45,768 nt of DNA from a virus: the IMG/VR virus record IMGVR_UViG_3300018426_000042, positions 1-45,768 of that record; one strand, given 5' to 3'. The notes under the pieces were generated by a model that saw nothing but the letters and a program-made list of their open reading frames with translations, did not search any database and was not told the origin of the DNA. Positions 27,101 to 32,068 of the stretch are shown piece after piece. The stretch's first letter is position 1. The number at the start of each line of letters is the position of its first letter. A program made the translations under genes and the position numbers.

Positions 27101-28061
27101 CATTTTTACTTATATAGAAAAGATAGTCAGGTGAATTTAAAGGAATGGTAAACTCTATTGTGCCTTCTTCGACATAAACATTTGCAATTTCAATACCTTC
27201 CTCGTCGAATTTTGTAATGCCGTCTGGATATAATTCGCTTGTGTTTATATCATCACCAACTTCTATTCCACCTTCTTGAGGTAAAATAATAAATTCGCCT
27301 ACATCGTAACTATCACCAAATAAACTTGCGTCAAATAATCCTTCTCCTCTAACTCCTTCTCTTGTGGCAGTTATAACAGAGTTACCAGGAGTAAAAGATC
27401 TTGACAATGCAATTGCCATAGGATGACCAGGTGTGTTTATTTCAAATCTATATGTTTGTCCTCTGTAAAGCGTTAACTTCGGATTTGCTGTAAGTCCGTC
27501 TGGAGTAAAGATATATGAAACATTATCTCCTTGATCGGCAAGAGTAACTTTATATGTACTTTGGATACCTTGTTCTTGACCTAAAACATCAACAACTTGC
27601 GGACCGGTTGGTAACCAATAATACTCACGGAAGTTTACAAACTTATCCCAATCAATATGTGGATTCCAAGGATGATAGTCTTGAGAATAAAGAGAACTAT
27701 GATTTCTAACATCGCCGCCAAATACAGAAATTTGGTTTGTTATGTCATTATAGTCTTTATAGAAAGTAACATTATCTAATTCGTCTTTGATAACCATTGC
27801 TGGTTCAAACTGATAATTTTCTCTTTGCTTGCTTACATCGCCTGTATAGTTGTCTCCTGCAAGAAATGCTTTTGCATTTTTTCTTCCAAAATAAGAATTA
27901 AGTTTTTCAGCAACACCCGGCTGTATTAATTGGTCCATTGTTGCTTGTAAAAAGTTTACATTTGCGGTTGTTCTAAAATAGCGAGGTAATAAGTCTGAGC
28001 TACGTCTTCTCTCTTCGCCGTCGCCTGGCAAAGGAACGTCATTTTGGTTTTCTATAGCCAT
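12180..28061 (-). CDS. Giant gp7-like baseplate wedge protein (5293 residues)
   Basis: A single uninterrupted frame of 15.9 kb. Residues about 20-150 carry the marine T4-like gp7 signature: LLPRYFRTTANVNFLQATMD, then QPGVAEKLNSYFGRKNAK, then WNPHIDWDKFVNFREYYWLP. In T4, gp7 (about 1030 residues) initiates wedge assembly with gp10, gp8 and gp6. Extra modules follow. Repeated 'V-x-x-N-G-x-x-L ... D-Y ... G-D-x-I' beta units occur near 980-1080 and 4330-5050. Chitin-binding-like hairpins (W-x-x-Y-x-x-x-Y-x-x-G-D-x-V) lie near 1743-1790, 2322-2355 and 2964-3072. FG-GAP-like units (F-G-K-S-V-A-V-S-P-D-G) lie near 2160-2315 and 3105-3435, and Gly-rich G-x-G-Y segments near 3834-3890 and 4213-4295. 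The start overlaps the gp6 stop by one base. The gp7 role is well supported by the N-terminus and gene order. The function of the added modules is inferred. Confidence 0.8.
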   Translation of the reverse strand: MAIENQNDVPLPGDGEERRRSSDLLPRYFRTTANVNFLQATMDQLIQPGVAEKLNSYFGRKNAKAFLAGDNYTGDVSKQRENYQFEPAMVIKDELDNVTFYKDYNDITNQISVFGGDVRNHSSLYSQDYHPWNPHIDWDKFVNFREYYWLPTGPQVVDVLGQEQGIQSTYKVTLADQGDNVSYIFTPDGLTANPKLTLYRGQTYRFEINTPGHPMAIALSRSFTPGNSVITATREGVRGEGLFDASLFGDSYDVGEFIILPQEGGIEVGDDINTSELYPDGITKFDEEGIEIANVYVEEGTIEFTIPLNSPDYLFYISKNDLQTSGQIRIYDIEENTAINVEAEILGKKEYTSSNGIKFTNGLKVQFSGKVTPEKYAEGSYYVEGVGDEIKLVRDRDLILPSAYSTDQPVLFDSEGFDRLPFANQSSYAGEKDYIVINRASPDKNPWARYNRWFHKDVIQYAAEVNGQVSNVDQSARAKRPIIEFEAGLKLFNNGVFAKNDIDLIDDYTEDVFSTIEGQLGYNVDGIALADGMRVLFTADKDILVNGKIYEVKYITVGNRRQLTLQEAVDTLPQELETVLITKGDKYAGTLFHYTGTEWKKSQEKTSTNIEPKFDLFDSKGNSFGDQLVYEANNFTGTKLFSYARGDGTVDNELGFSLTYQSIENSGDIVFDFNLLTDSFVYQDEEGFYTVSTDTAFLKKYNANRSYVYENSWTNEPVKMQQKIIRQYISTIGQSNNFEVDVVDNAANIQDLRVAVYVNKKLKFDLVDYELDRFNSRLFVRFYNELAEDDVVELRIKTKTTKNDNGYYEFPYNLERNPKNQDITQFTLGEVIDHVDSMIEDIIPFVGGYPGPSNLRDIKNINKFGKRFVKHTAPMNLAGYHLTSKEFNVINAIKNSKNDYAKFKRQFLQIAETLGYDGPIREHVNKILSELNKDKTPSMPYYFSDMVPIGANNVLTFEVLDPRNPYYALTQPFDPKELTNKSVQVYLNGNLLLITEDYTFDENGFVLVDAGQRIGDTIEVIEWESTDGAYIPPTPTKLGLYPVYKPEIFVDDTYLEPTKVIQGHDGSIVVAFDDFRDQLLLELERRIFNNIKLGYNKEIFDLTDYLPGTYRDTGIQLESLNNALLSDFVEWQQLVDSDYTENEFYSRDNQLTFNYSQMNDPEGNLLPGFWRGVYRKAYDTDRPHSHPWEMLGITIKPDWWDSTYGKAPYTLDNLILWEDLSEGLIKEPGNTRRDWRYARPNLLKNIPVDKNGKIRSPLSSNYAKNYIARNTRNKFAFGDVSPTESAWRRSSEYPFAIIRALILTKPNEIFGKAFDLSRIVKNIAGQKVYKDTGKFIELNKLTFANSYNRAERKITSGLVNYVFNYISANVDSVYSEYKNQLTTLTNQMGFKIGGFSDKSKFKLLLDSRTPYNQGNVFVPEENYKIFFNTSSPVANQIYSAVTVEKVTGGYRVRGYAFENPYFPYYQYIESNSDNVIIVGGVSETFQTWSPDTRFLQGVVIENAGIYYRTTSAFTSGAVFTLENLAKLPELPTTGGRRAIIRKTFRKVEKRINYGTQLRTSQEVVDFLLGYGQYLEDQGFVFDTYNNTTTDLDDWKYACKEFLFWTTQNWAAGTAISLSPAANVLQFRTDYAVVDNLFDNFYSYSILDADARQIDKSFDHTIRQQNSFGLVLKNTDQGIYQAQLPLVQKEHVCLLDNQTQFGDVIYQPSTGYRQERIKVLGYRSDNWTGGLDIPGFVYDDIDITVWEPYKDYTIGDLVKHKEFYYVALYNIPGEETFNNNVWQRLAEKPESQLMVNFDYKINQFADFYDLDSDNFDIGQQKLAQHLIGYQPRNYLANIVNDDVSQFKFYQGMIADKGTLNSLTKLFDALNSADKDSLEFFEEWAIELGQYGATDKYKDVDFILDEEKFRINPQPIELVDIKDASRIDNVIEIQPYEVYSKADDYQSKIFPKVADVKEFIKSAGYVRVEDIKYRIQDKDEFLDVTTDQVIIGDYVWVTDDNQSWNVYQLVDTPYNALSIVVEDEGADAIEASSSPFARVTLSKYVSNDLEVGDVVGVYNAGAIGLDYFCYVAEIDAKDIVLELPEGLEITPTEEEVNLLVAKFRSVRVSNTQELNTLIETYKSPNQKIWIDKLGESWSVIQNSQNYFEQQVLFNPTPISENYEKYGTSIAVSDDNRNFAAAAPDDNDGKVHLYKRSIETNNLVLGQSLVPPDDIRITDVTLTLGVPVNLAVDEQIKQGSAIGTVVEQVNAGTEIKLGDVFGVFTTGNGDLIKINGGVETSLGAGTEPVDVAVSQRAINFGKSVAVSPDGLYLAVGVPNAEEIKTRYKGDFDPFVNYGKNDIINFRESLYKANREIIPASAATTYNTFNSYKDIASAPDADSTLITLLLTGNPGLPGKPTDHFLLRAPFEAYLATEPGDQVGVTWNRYSNSNPTLNAYFPWDGDSGALTYDVITDTHTIVEKIDLVLYVDTFINTPQVGDFITTPTGSGQLYYIGIQDDSCVMYLTRVNGVFDNTGTAYVNDRDSMGIYQILADNIIDGLGGFWYFNVYSDNEKTVPLTYLNGSTWLDTGTGVIYNDIKIASDNRQINEYFNLQNLISTIGSYTGQQDQAGQILNLTYWGDNGNLPVKQEFSTDLFAVRMSKEYQSKITDENGNVLLDPVTGDNIEVRLNLYDLNDYVIDTDAAGFTFEQLNKKHEVVEIWDGYIDFEFTEFIGDDPYEPLVGSIITDIQTPFDEFGGLSLIKRTTSRAEVVRYQRDGFSVRVFLRNIEGDWSQLNNIARYEIRREPDPVLFPGEPARVMGRISSVEQDIALGTDLIGGLLIFRNADGNLPLRRGAQLLPSWQYSKIVDEEYWFYDEELKLGADVPANYPDYYNRDYTQVYSVTVDDFGDVKYDNEGVISIFKSNGRSGYSYVNSFVSERAATNKEYGTKIKMVQDGLDYTLFVSSTGDTGQLEIIKHGVPKDKLENFFGEWGPINEFEAGTIVENNGEYYEARRFVPQEEIPIDVANTTYWNRISWRYGKDGDYKGLFANDPFLDYSPGEIVKYADPDDDSTLKLYKAITRVDGTQPFNSRDWEVVTSGEDYLGYLPNNSGTLYENEFVFSPKWPLTQFAKNFDVSKDGKTLVVLNEHKVEVKVKAIDTDNDTIVLSDDSSTAWMSIGMPIRIRIPAAIDSAGAAAQVGLSEGVTYYVHSILNDKEFRIANNYFNDDAGGIDPTLNVDTPDSTWEYLALDEYGEGFYITDFTVSDTITSIGIYKLDGNKYMFKQIIEDTSSKDGIYHDIAISDDGKFLAISEPFNDSKNIDQGRVLVYKENAQGQFTDPVILYSPNNEQSELFGYNIDFSQNELVITSKNGDIVSPTTFDGTSLGNTETVTSFDSGFTTFNNININSGAVFVFENLNDEFVFAERFSYAGETETFGEILLINDNHTYVGMPRITKETYEGEIIDYRKPFNKSAWNIIREPVDTVDISKIEGAFLYNKETNTKLTDLDFVDIIQGKFPGVAEEEIDYKTPWDPARYNVTPIAGMFDEADPWGPSHVGEVWYDISRTKFINAYQGDSVHQVNNFNKLMPGYEVVVYEWVESDYIPSAWDDLSGTDAGIAVNVSGQSAYADAQYTQVINYDETTQTFGSKFYFWVRNKTDVPVNKSRILSVNDLARIISDPAGSGYRHLAIHAQDRFIVHNVDSFLNDKNVVLNVKWLNNENAEQNIHTQYQIMSDGLATSVLNEETERKWFDSLIGYDEQSRQVPDPNLPVKLKYGNRFSPRQGMFVNKTEALKQVIERINLVLIEKLIVDDFNLSPLTSAQVKPSKFTNLYDYEIDTLEELRFIGTSKVTQAQLTPIVSNGKITRVEIIDAGRGYKDINFDPETDTVRKGPTVEIVGQGSGAELQTYINNLGQVTSVEIISQGENYTDTTRLIVRRLSVLVNADSSVYGKWSIYDWDNTSSEWFRKRVQEFDTKLFWDYADWYADGYNAFTDINDKLEGTYQLYGLDNNLGDIVKINSVGSGGWLLLRKIDNQDTEDFTINYETVGRQNGTIQFKESLYDLLNNSIGFDTRSFDSYFYDNQPIKELRIILDTIRDNIFVDELAVEYNKLWFASLRYVFSEQSYVDWAFKTSFVKAKHNLGILEQDITFNNDTLPSYEAYIEEAKPYRSSIREYVSDYEALDETQSKITDFDLAPYYDTVKKGINVADVVVKNDVLVTDNDKINQLPRRDFRDNVGYEVTEIRIANPGSKFTFTPKVYIEGGGGTGATAQAYLGRGSITKIEVTNPGSGYLSAPTIRIVGSQAEDGEAASASVIIGNSKVRTAHMRVKFDRTSGNMYILNLDSVETFVGTGSRTVYNLEWPIANDNRKIKIFVDGVQLLRSEFTYYNRVNSNTGYERTQGVIEFTTPPVLNAVITVEYDKSVDMLHAQDRINFFYNPETGMLGKELGQLMDGVDYGGVQVRSFEFTGPSGWDSDVWYSTTWDSYVNTFEDEVFVFDGSTVSIRLSTPLENGVNYNVYIRLLGETEYTRIDGQTLDSSNTEYDGPWIETIIGDGVTQDIFLDELGIIVKDGDSIIIRKETSDGSFEPDELSYDTALSGGDLQYQTAKGIAAEEIIIDGDGFVTPMTSKGPEELVPGQLVDSLDIKVFERETDGQGLIYVQTFVLGEDDHEFDLKIIPASAESVIVKLDDQVLGQDQYNIDWATNKLSFNSPDLVANQVLSIIAVGKGQKQILDTGRTVAGFEQSDYLTSVKFQENMSLYVTLNGVPAEAILVEADDSYPNFGGNTLVRFVTDPDEGDVIDYIIFSADEELNYSQMARSEFKGDGSTNTFELPVTPLYQTPPEYKMLVRVGNKILNPGYNAEYVVPESRQRQYQIELFQKPASSITNVENTVKPYINGQPITFPQQWTFDSANSIIELLPGVGQPGDVLEVYIVGDGEYTIENNQISFVDTPGYDVPIEIITFTNHNILQSERISYDVAARSTLTTGSKEYSTYHRLTTGEILLRKPVIDAQFVWVSVNGELLIPSLDYYVTDDGTRVRIERKLNENDVVDVLSFSAPLATERFAFRQFKDMLNRTHFKRIDQSEVELTQDLNYYDLRIEVTNGDLLSEPNKAQNLPGIIWINKERIEYLVKEGNTLRQLRRGTLGTSVNESVAAGTKVYDQGANKNVPYTDETITKIYTTDGSTRIIDLDFDPSTFAATYNTAHDLEINPEEFFDVFYEGRRLRKNSIDKFNPTLALDSVDGDEVLPPEFSVNGNILTINVPNPDTGLYEENYIPPANKQVFVIRKHGKVWNDPDTALSKSNNNIANFLRSGSIKFIE

Positions 28062-31000
28062 TAGTAACTATAACCTCCACTGTTTGAACTGCTGCTTGAA
28101 CTGCTGCTTGAACTGCTGCTTGTTGCTCCTGTATTAACAGATGCACTCTGCACACCTACTGTAGTAGGTATTGTGCTTGTAACAACTTTTCCAGATGCTT
28201 TTAGTTTAGTTGATGTAATTTCATCAATAATTTCTATGTCTTTAACTGTAGCGCCATTAATAAATATTTCATTATTTTCAGAATTAATTTGGAACAAACT
28301 ACCGAAAGATTGATCTGATTGTTTAGGAACAATTAAGAAACTAACAATATCTGGACTCATAGAATTCATTACGTAAGAACTTAATTCTTGGAAAAAGAAA
28401 GTATCTCCAAAGTCCCAATTTTCTGTTGAGAAAAATCTATTCATGTACCCAATGATTCTAGATTTTACATCGTTATCATTTAAAACTAAATCAGGATTTT
28501 TTACTACTTTAAAAGTAACTTGTAAATCGGGCAAGGCTTTTGATCCAAATAACACTTTATACTTAACCGGATGATATATAATTTCATCACTAATTGATTT
28601 AATAGCATTAAGTTTACTACCATACTGTCTATACAATTCGTCACTGCTCGGCGGCTTAGGCATAGAAGCTAGTTCGTTTGCCAAGTAAAGTCTAAATTGT
28701 GTATCATAGTTTTTACTTAAAATAAATGTATCTATAATATTACTTAAACTTGGATCTATTCTTGTTTCACTATCCGCTACGTGCAAATAATTAAATTTTA
28801 AACCGTCTCTACCAATATAAGCTCTATAATTTGATACAGTTGTAAGACTATTTGCAGTAGAATTAAATTCTTTAAAAATACCTTCTTCTGTTAAGTAGAA
28901 TATTTTACCGTCATTGTTAGCAGTCCTTTCAACTGCTGATTCATCAGTAACTTTAATGATGTCAGCATTTGAATTATTAAAATACTTAAAGTCTTCCACA
29001 CCGTCCGAAGTTGTATATATTTTTTGGAAGATGTATTCTTCCTGGTTTACAATTTCTTCAAACATTTCAGGGTCATCAAAAACACCGTCATCGTCTTTAT
29101 CATAAAATGTTATTTCTAACTTTCTTGTATCTCTATATCCTGCAGAATCTCTAAATTCTTTTACTGCGCTCCATGTAAAATCTCTAGTAAAAGGTCTTCC
29201 AGATCCGTCAGGTAATGTGTTTATAGATAACACATCAATTTTATCTTTTAAAACTTTACCTGTTCTAGGATTAAACACTTTACTAGACTTGTCAAAGTAA
29301 AACTTAATTTCATCTGCACTTTCGAATACATACCTAAGATTGCGATATGTAATTGTATATGTTTCGCCGTTTGTTTTAAAATAAACTAACCAACTAGCAT
29401 CTAGTTGCTGACCGCTTGTATCACCGGCTTTACCTGTACTAAATGCTCCTGTAGAGTTAATGTTATCAGCTGTTATAAGTTTCCATTGTCTAGCTGCATC
29501 GTCATATCTAATAGCATAATCATTATAAGCAAATGTTTGATCTATGATTTGTGTTTTTAAATCGTCTAACAAAACTGTTGCTAGTTTAGGCTTAACTTGA
29601 GTTAATATAGGTTTAATATTTGGATTATCTGATGTTGGTAGAATATCGTTTAAAATAATATCACCTATACCATTTGTTTCACCTGTGCCGTCTCCATTGG
29701 CAGTTACAACTTTTACCCATTTATATGTTGTAGCGTTTGGATGATCTGCATTGCCTTCCATAATAGAATTTGAACTATCGAGCATAAAATGATAACCTTC
29801 TGGTGGTTCAAATCTCAGCATTGTTCCAGATTCAATCAGTCTTAGGCTGTTACTAGTAAACTGTCCAACTTTCAAATTAACGCCGTCTTGGTCTGTTAAG
29901 TTACCTGTGTCAGCGTTTGTTTGAGTAGAAACCGATGTCCAAGATGCATTAAGATCTGTAACGATGTTTTCTGGAAATTTTGCCCAGTAAAAATTCTTTA
30001 TATTTGTTGCTTTAAGTAAAGGTTGAATTTTATTATAAATTATACCCTCAACATCGCTTTGTGTAACAAATGTAAAATCAGATCTTTCAGTAAACTCTTG
30101 TTGATATATAACACCGTCTGTGCCAAATAAGTTTGTATTACTATATTTTCCTGTTGTATCTTTAAGATCTAAGTATCTACTAATTCCGCTGCTTACTCTA
30201 TTTACAGCCTTTGTTTTTATAATATCTTGACTAACACCTAGAGGAGCAACATTATAATCTTCAGCTGTAATCATTCTATTTTGAGTATAATATGTAGCAG
30301 GAGCATTAGTTTTAATACTTGCATTCGACTCACTTTGCGCTGCATTAGTAACTGTATACTTCAAACTCATTGTGATAGTAAGAGTCTCATTAGTATTTTT
30401 TCTACTAATATAAGGAATTTCAATACTAATATTATTCATTCCAGCTGGGCCAACAGTAATATTTCTATTTGCACTAACTCTATAGTATGATCTAAATCCG
30501 CCTGCAGGTAAGTTACCAAATACACCATCGCTGAATATTAAGTTCACCCTGTCTCCAACTCTTGTAGAAACTGCGTAAACATTTCTAATATTTTTATTAA
30601 GGCTGTTATAAATGATATTATTACCTTCTACAGCATCTAACTTTGTCCATAACTCTGACTCAAATCCGTTTGAGTCTATACTGTATACCCATACATCACT
30701 GTTATTAATGTTTTGAACATCAATAGCAATGTTTTGATTTGGTGTAGGGTTACTTACAGAAAAATCACCTGTCTGCAATGCGCCTTGTCTAAAGTGCATA
30801 AAAAAGCCAGTATTGCTACTTCCTGATCCGCGACCGTCATCTCTGAATATAAATGCAGGATTATTTCCAGGCAGCGGCGGCTCTTCTAAAATTTCGCCTG
30901 CTTGTACATCTGTACTAACTACTTCAAATTGTACTGTAGAACCTTCTACAGTTTTACTAAACTTAAATCTTGGAATATCTGTGTTAAGAGCATTTAATCT

Positions 31001-31561
31001 GTATTGCTCTGTAGGAATGCCTGCTACATTATCAGACTTTACTGGATTTCCTATTCCGTTATCAGGAGGAAGTGCAGCATTTAAAACTTGTGTAAATTGT
31101 TCAAACCAAGAGCTGCTGCTTGCATCGTTCCAATTAATTGTAATTCCTGATAAATTAGTTCCGGAACTGTCTATCAATGTTTCTGTTGTTTTGATAGAGT
31201 CAAACTTTAATAGTCCGTTTGCTGCTTGGTTTCTTTTTGGATTGTAAGATATAAGTCTAGCAAGACGTAGAACACTTTCTCTGCGCTCTGCTGTTTCTAA
31301 AAAGTTTTCTCTTGCATTAAGATCTGTTCTAAATGACAGATTTTGCCCAAGGAATGCAATCATGTCAATTAGTGCAAGATATTCTGAACTTTCAATGTAA
31401 TCGTTAAAATCTTCGGGATAATTTTCACGCAAATAATTAATCAAAGTTCTGCGTAAACTATCAAAGTCATAACTTTGAAAATCTGCATTTCTGTAAGATT
31501 GGTAAATTCTTTTCCAATCTTCTGTTACTAATAATCTGTTCTGTCTATCTGTAGATGACAT
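28061..31561 (-). CDS. 6: Baseplate wedge subunit gp6
   Basis: This 1166-residue protein has the gp6 N-terminus (DWKRIYQSYRNADFQSYDFD, then LINYLRENYPEDFNDYIESS and LALIDMIAFLGQNLSFRTDL), the typical helical start of T4-like gp6 and related baseplate J proteins. The middle has the conserved ITAEDYNVAPLGVSQDIIK segment of that family. It is nearly twice the length of T4 gp6 (about 660 residues), as in other marine T4-like phages. In T4, gp6 dimers form the inner ring that joins the wedges around the hub and change conformation when the sheath contracts. It lies directly downstream of gp25, its T4 partner. The C-terminal tail is an unusual serine run made by a 12-base tandem repeat. Confidence 0.9.
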   Translation of the reverse strand: MSSTDRQNRLLVTEDWKRIYQSYRNADFQSYDFDSLRRTLINYLRENYPEDFNDYIESSEYLALIDMIAFLGQNLSFRTDLNARENFLETAERRESVLRLARLISYNPKRNQAANGLLKFDSIKTTETLIDSSGTNLSGITINWNDASSSSWFEQFTQVLNAALPPDNGIGNPVKSDNVAGIPTEQYRLNALNTDIPRFKFSKTVEGSTVQFEVVSTDVQAGEILEEPPLPGNNPAFIFRDDGRGSGSSNTGFFMHFRQGALQTGDFSVSNPTPNQNIAIDVQNINNSDVWVYSIDSNGFESELWTKLDAVEGNNIIYNSLNKNIRNVYAVSTRVGDRVNLIFSDGVFGNLPAGGFRSYYRVSANRNITVGPAGMNNISIEIPYISRKNTNETLTITMSLKYTVTNAAQSESNASIKTNAPATYYTQNRMITAEDYNVAPLGVSQDIIKTKAVNRVSSGISRYLDLKDTTGKYSNTNLFGTDGVIYQQEFTERSDFTFVTQSDVEGIIYNKIQPLLKATNIKNFYWAKFPENIVTDLNASWTSVSTQTNADTGNLTDQDGVNLKVGQFTSNSLRLIESGTMLRFEPPEGYHFMLDSSNSIMEGNADHPNATTYKWVKVVTANGDGTGETNGIGDIILNDILPTSDNPNIKPILTQVKPKLATVLLDDLKTQIIDQTFAYNDYAIRYDDAARQWKLITADNINSTGAFSTGKAGDTSGQQLDASWLVYFKTNGETYTITYRNLRYVFESADEIKFYFDKSSKVFNPRTGKVLKDKIDVLSINTLPDGSGRPFTRDFTWSAVKEFRDSAGYRDTRKLEITFYDKDDDGVFDDPEMFEEIVNQEEYIFQKIYTTSDGVEDFKYFNNSNADIIKVTDESAVERTANNDGKIFYLTEEGIFKEFNSTANSLTTVSNYRAYIGRDGLKFNYLHVADSETRIDPSLSNIIDTFILSKNYDTQFRLYLANELASMPKPPSSDELYRQYGSKLNAIKSISDEIIYHPVKYKVLFGSKALPDLQVTFKVVKNPDLVLNDNDVKSRIIGYMNRFFSTENWDFGDTFFFQELSSYVMNSMSPDIVSFLIVPKQSDQSFGSLFQINSENNEIFINGATVKDIEIIDEITSTKLKASGKVVTSTIPTTVGVQSASVNTGATSSSSSSSSSSSSNSGGYSY
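28086..28121. repeat. Three tandem copies of a 12-base unit encoding poly-serine
   Basis: The unit gaactgctgctt occurs three times without a gap at 28086-28097, 28098-28109 and 28110-28121. Read on the minus strand it adds four residues of the C-terminal serine run of gp6 per copy. The number is in phase, so gain or loss of a unit would not break the frame. This suggests slippage-prone length variation at the gp6 tail. Confidence 0.9.
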
Positions 31562-31582
31562 GGCTATTCCTTGTTTGTTATA

Positions 31583-31590
31583 ATATTTAT
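31583..31590 (-). promoter_or_regulatory. Candidate T4-type late promoter box before gp6
   Basis: The minus strand reads CGATAAATATTATAAC in the 51-base gap between gp25 and gp6, with ATAAATAT at 31590-31583, 22 bases from the gp6 ATG at 31561. It is among the closest matches here to TATAAATA, and gp6 heads the longest transcript segment of the block (gp6 plus the giant gene). Confidence 0.5.
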
Positions 31591-31612
31591 CGTATCGGAT
31601 AAAGTGCTACTA

Positions 31613-32056
31613 TTATACTAGGCCAGCTGCTTGGTCAAATCTAAAGCGTAGTGTTTCGGCAATACTATAAGGAACATATACAAGATCCGCTTCTATTTGT
31701 ATTCCTGATTCATAAGGTATTACATTTATAGTATTAACACTTACTCTAGGATCATAGTTTATGATTTCCGTAACATTTTGTATTATCGCTTCTTTTACAT
31801 CTTCTGTAAAAGGCTCAAATAATACATCCCAGATTATAGTACCAAATTCAGGGTCTGATATTTTCTCTCCTTGGCGTATGTGAAAATGATTTATGATATC
31901 TTGTTTTATAAGTTCAAGATCAAACAATGCATAAGAATCCCTATTAATGTCTACAGTAGAAAATCCTCTGTAAGACTTTCCTTGCGAACTAGTTTTAGGA
32001 ACCGCTGCATTTTTTACTGTAACTCTTTTGTAAAGATTTTTTTCTATTGTGCTCAT
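31613..32056 (-). CDS. 25: Baseplate wedge subunit gp25
   Basis: This 147-residue protein belongs to the GPW/gp25 family, the small conserved baseplate component of contractile systems (TssE in type VI secretion). The family core is clear: FDLELIKQDIINHFHIRQGE, then DPEFGTIIWDVLFEPFTED and YDPRVSVNTINVIP. T4 gp25 is 132 residues, so the length fits. It lies between gp5 and gp6, as expected, since gp25 and gp6 together make the core bundle of each wedge. The ATG at 32056 overlaps nothing. The 12-base gap upstream holds an AAGG ribosome-binding site. Confidence 0.93.
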   Translation of the reverse strand: MSTIEKNLYKRVTVKNAAVPKTSSQGKSYRGFSTVDINRDSYALFDLELIKQDIINHFHIRQGEKISDPEFGTIIWDVLFEPFTEDVKEAIIQNVTEIINYDPRVSVNTINVIPYESGIQIEADLVYVPYSIAETLRFRFDQAAGLV

Positions 32057-32068
32057 AACGTATTTACC

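Noticed and set aside
30813-31247. Open frame of 144 residues on the plus strand inside gp6
   Set aside because: It is antisense to a well-supported gp6 N-terminal region, and its composition is that of a codon-bias shadow.
32060-32067. GTAAATAC as a late promoter box before gp25
   Set aside because: It lies only four bases from the gp25 ATG, so a T4-type start would fall inside the gene, and it lacks the ATAAATA core.
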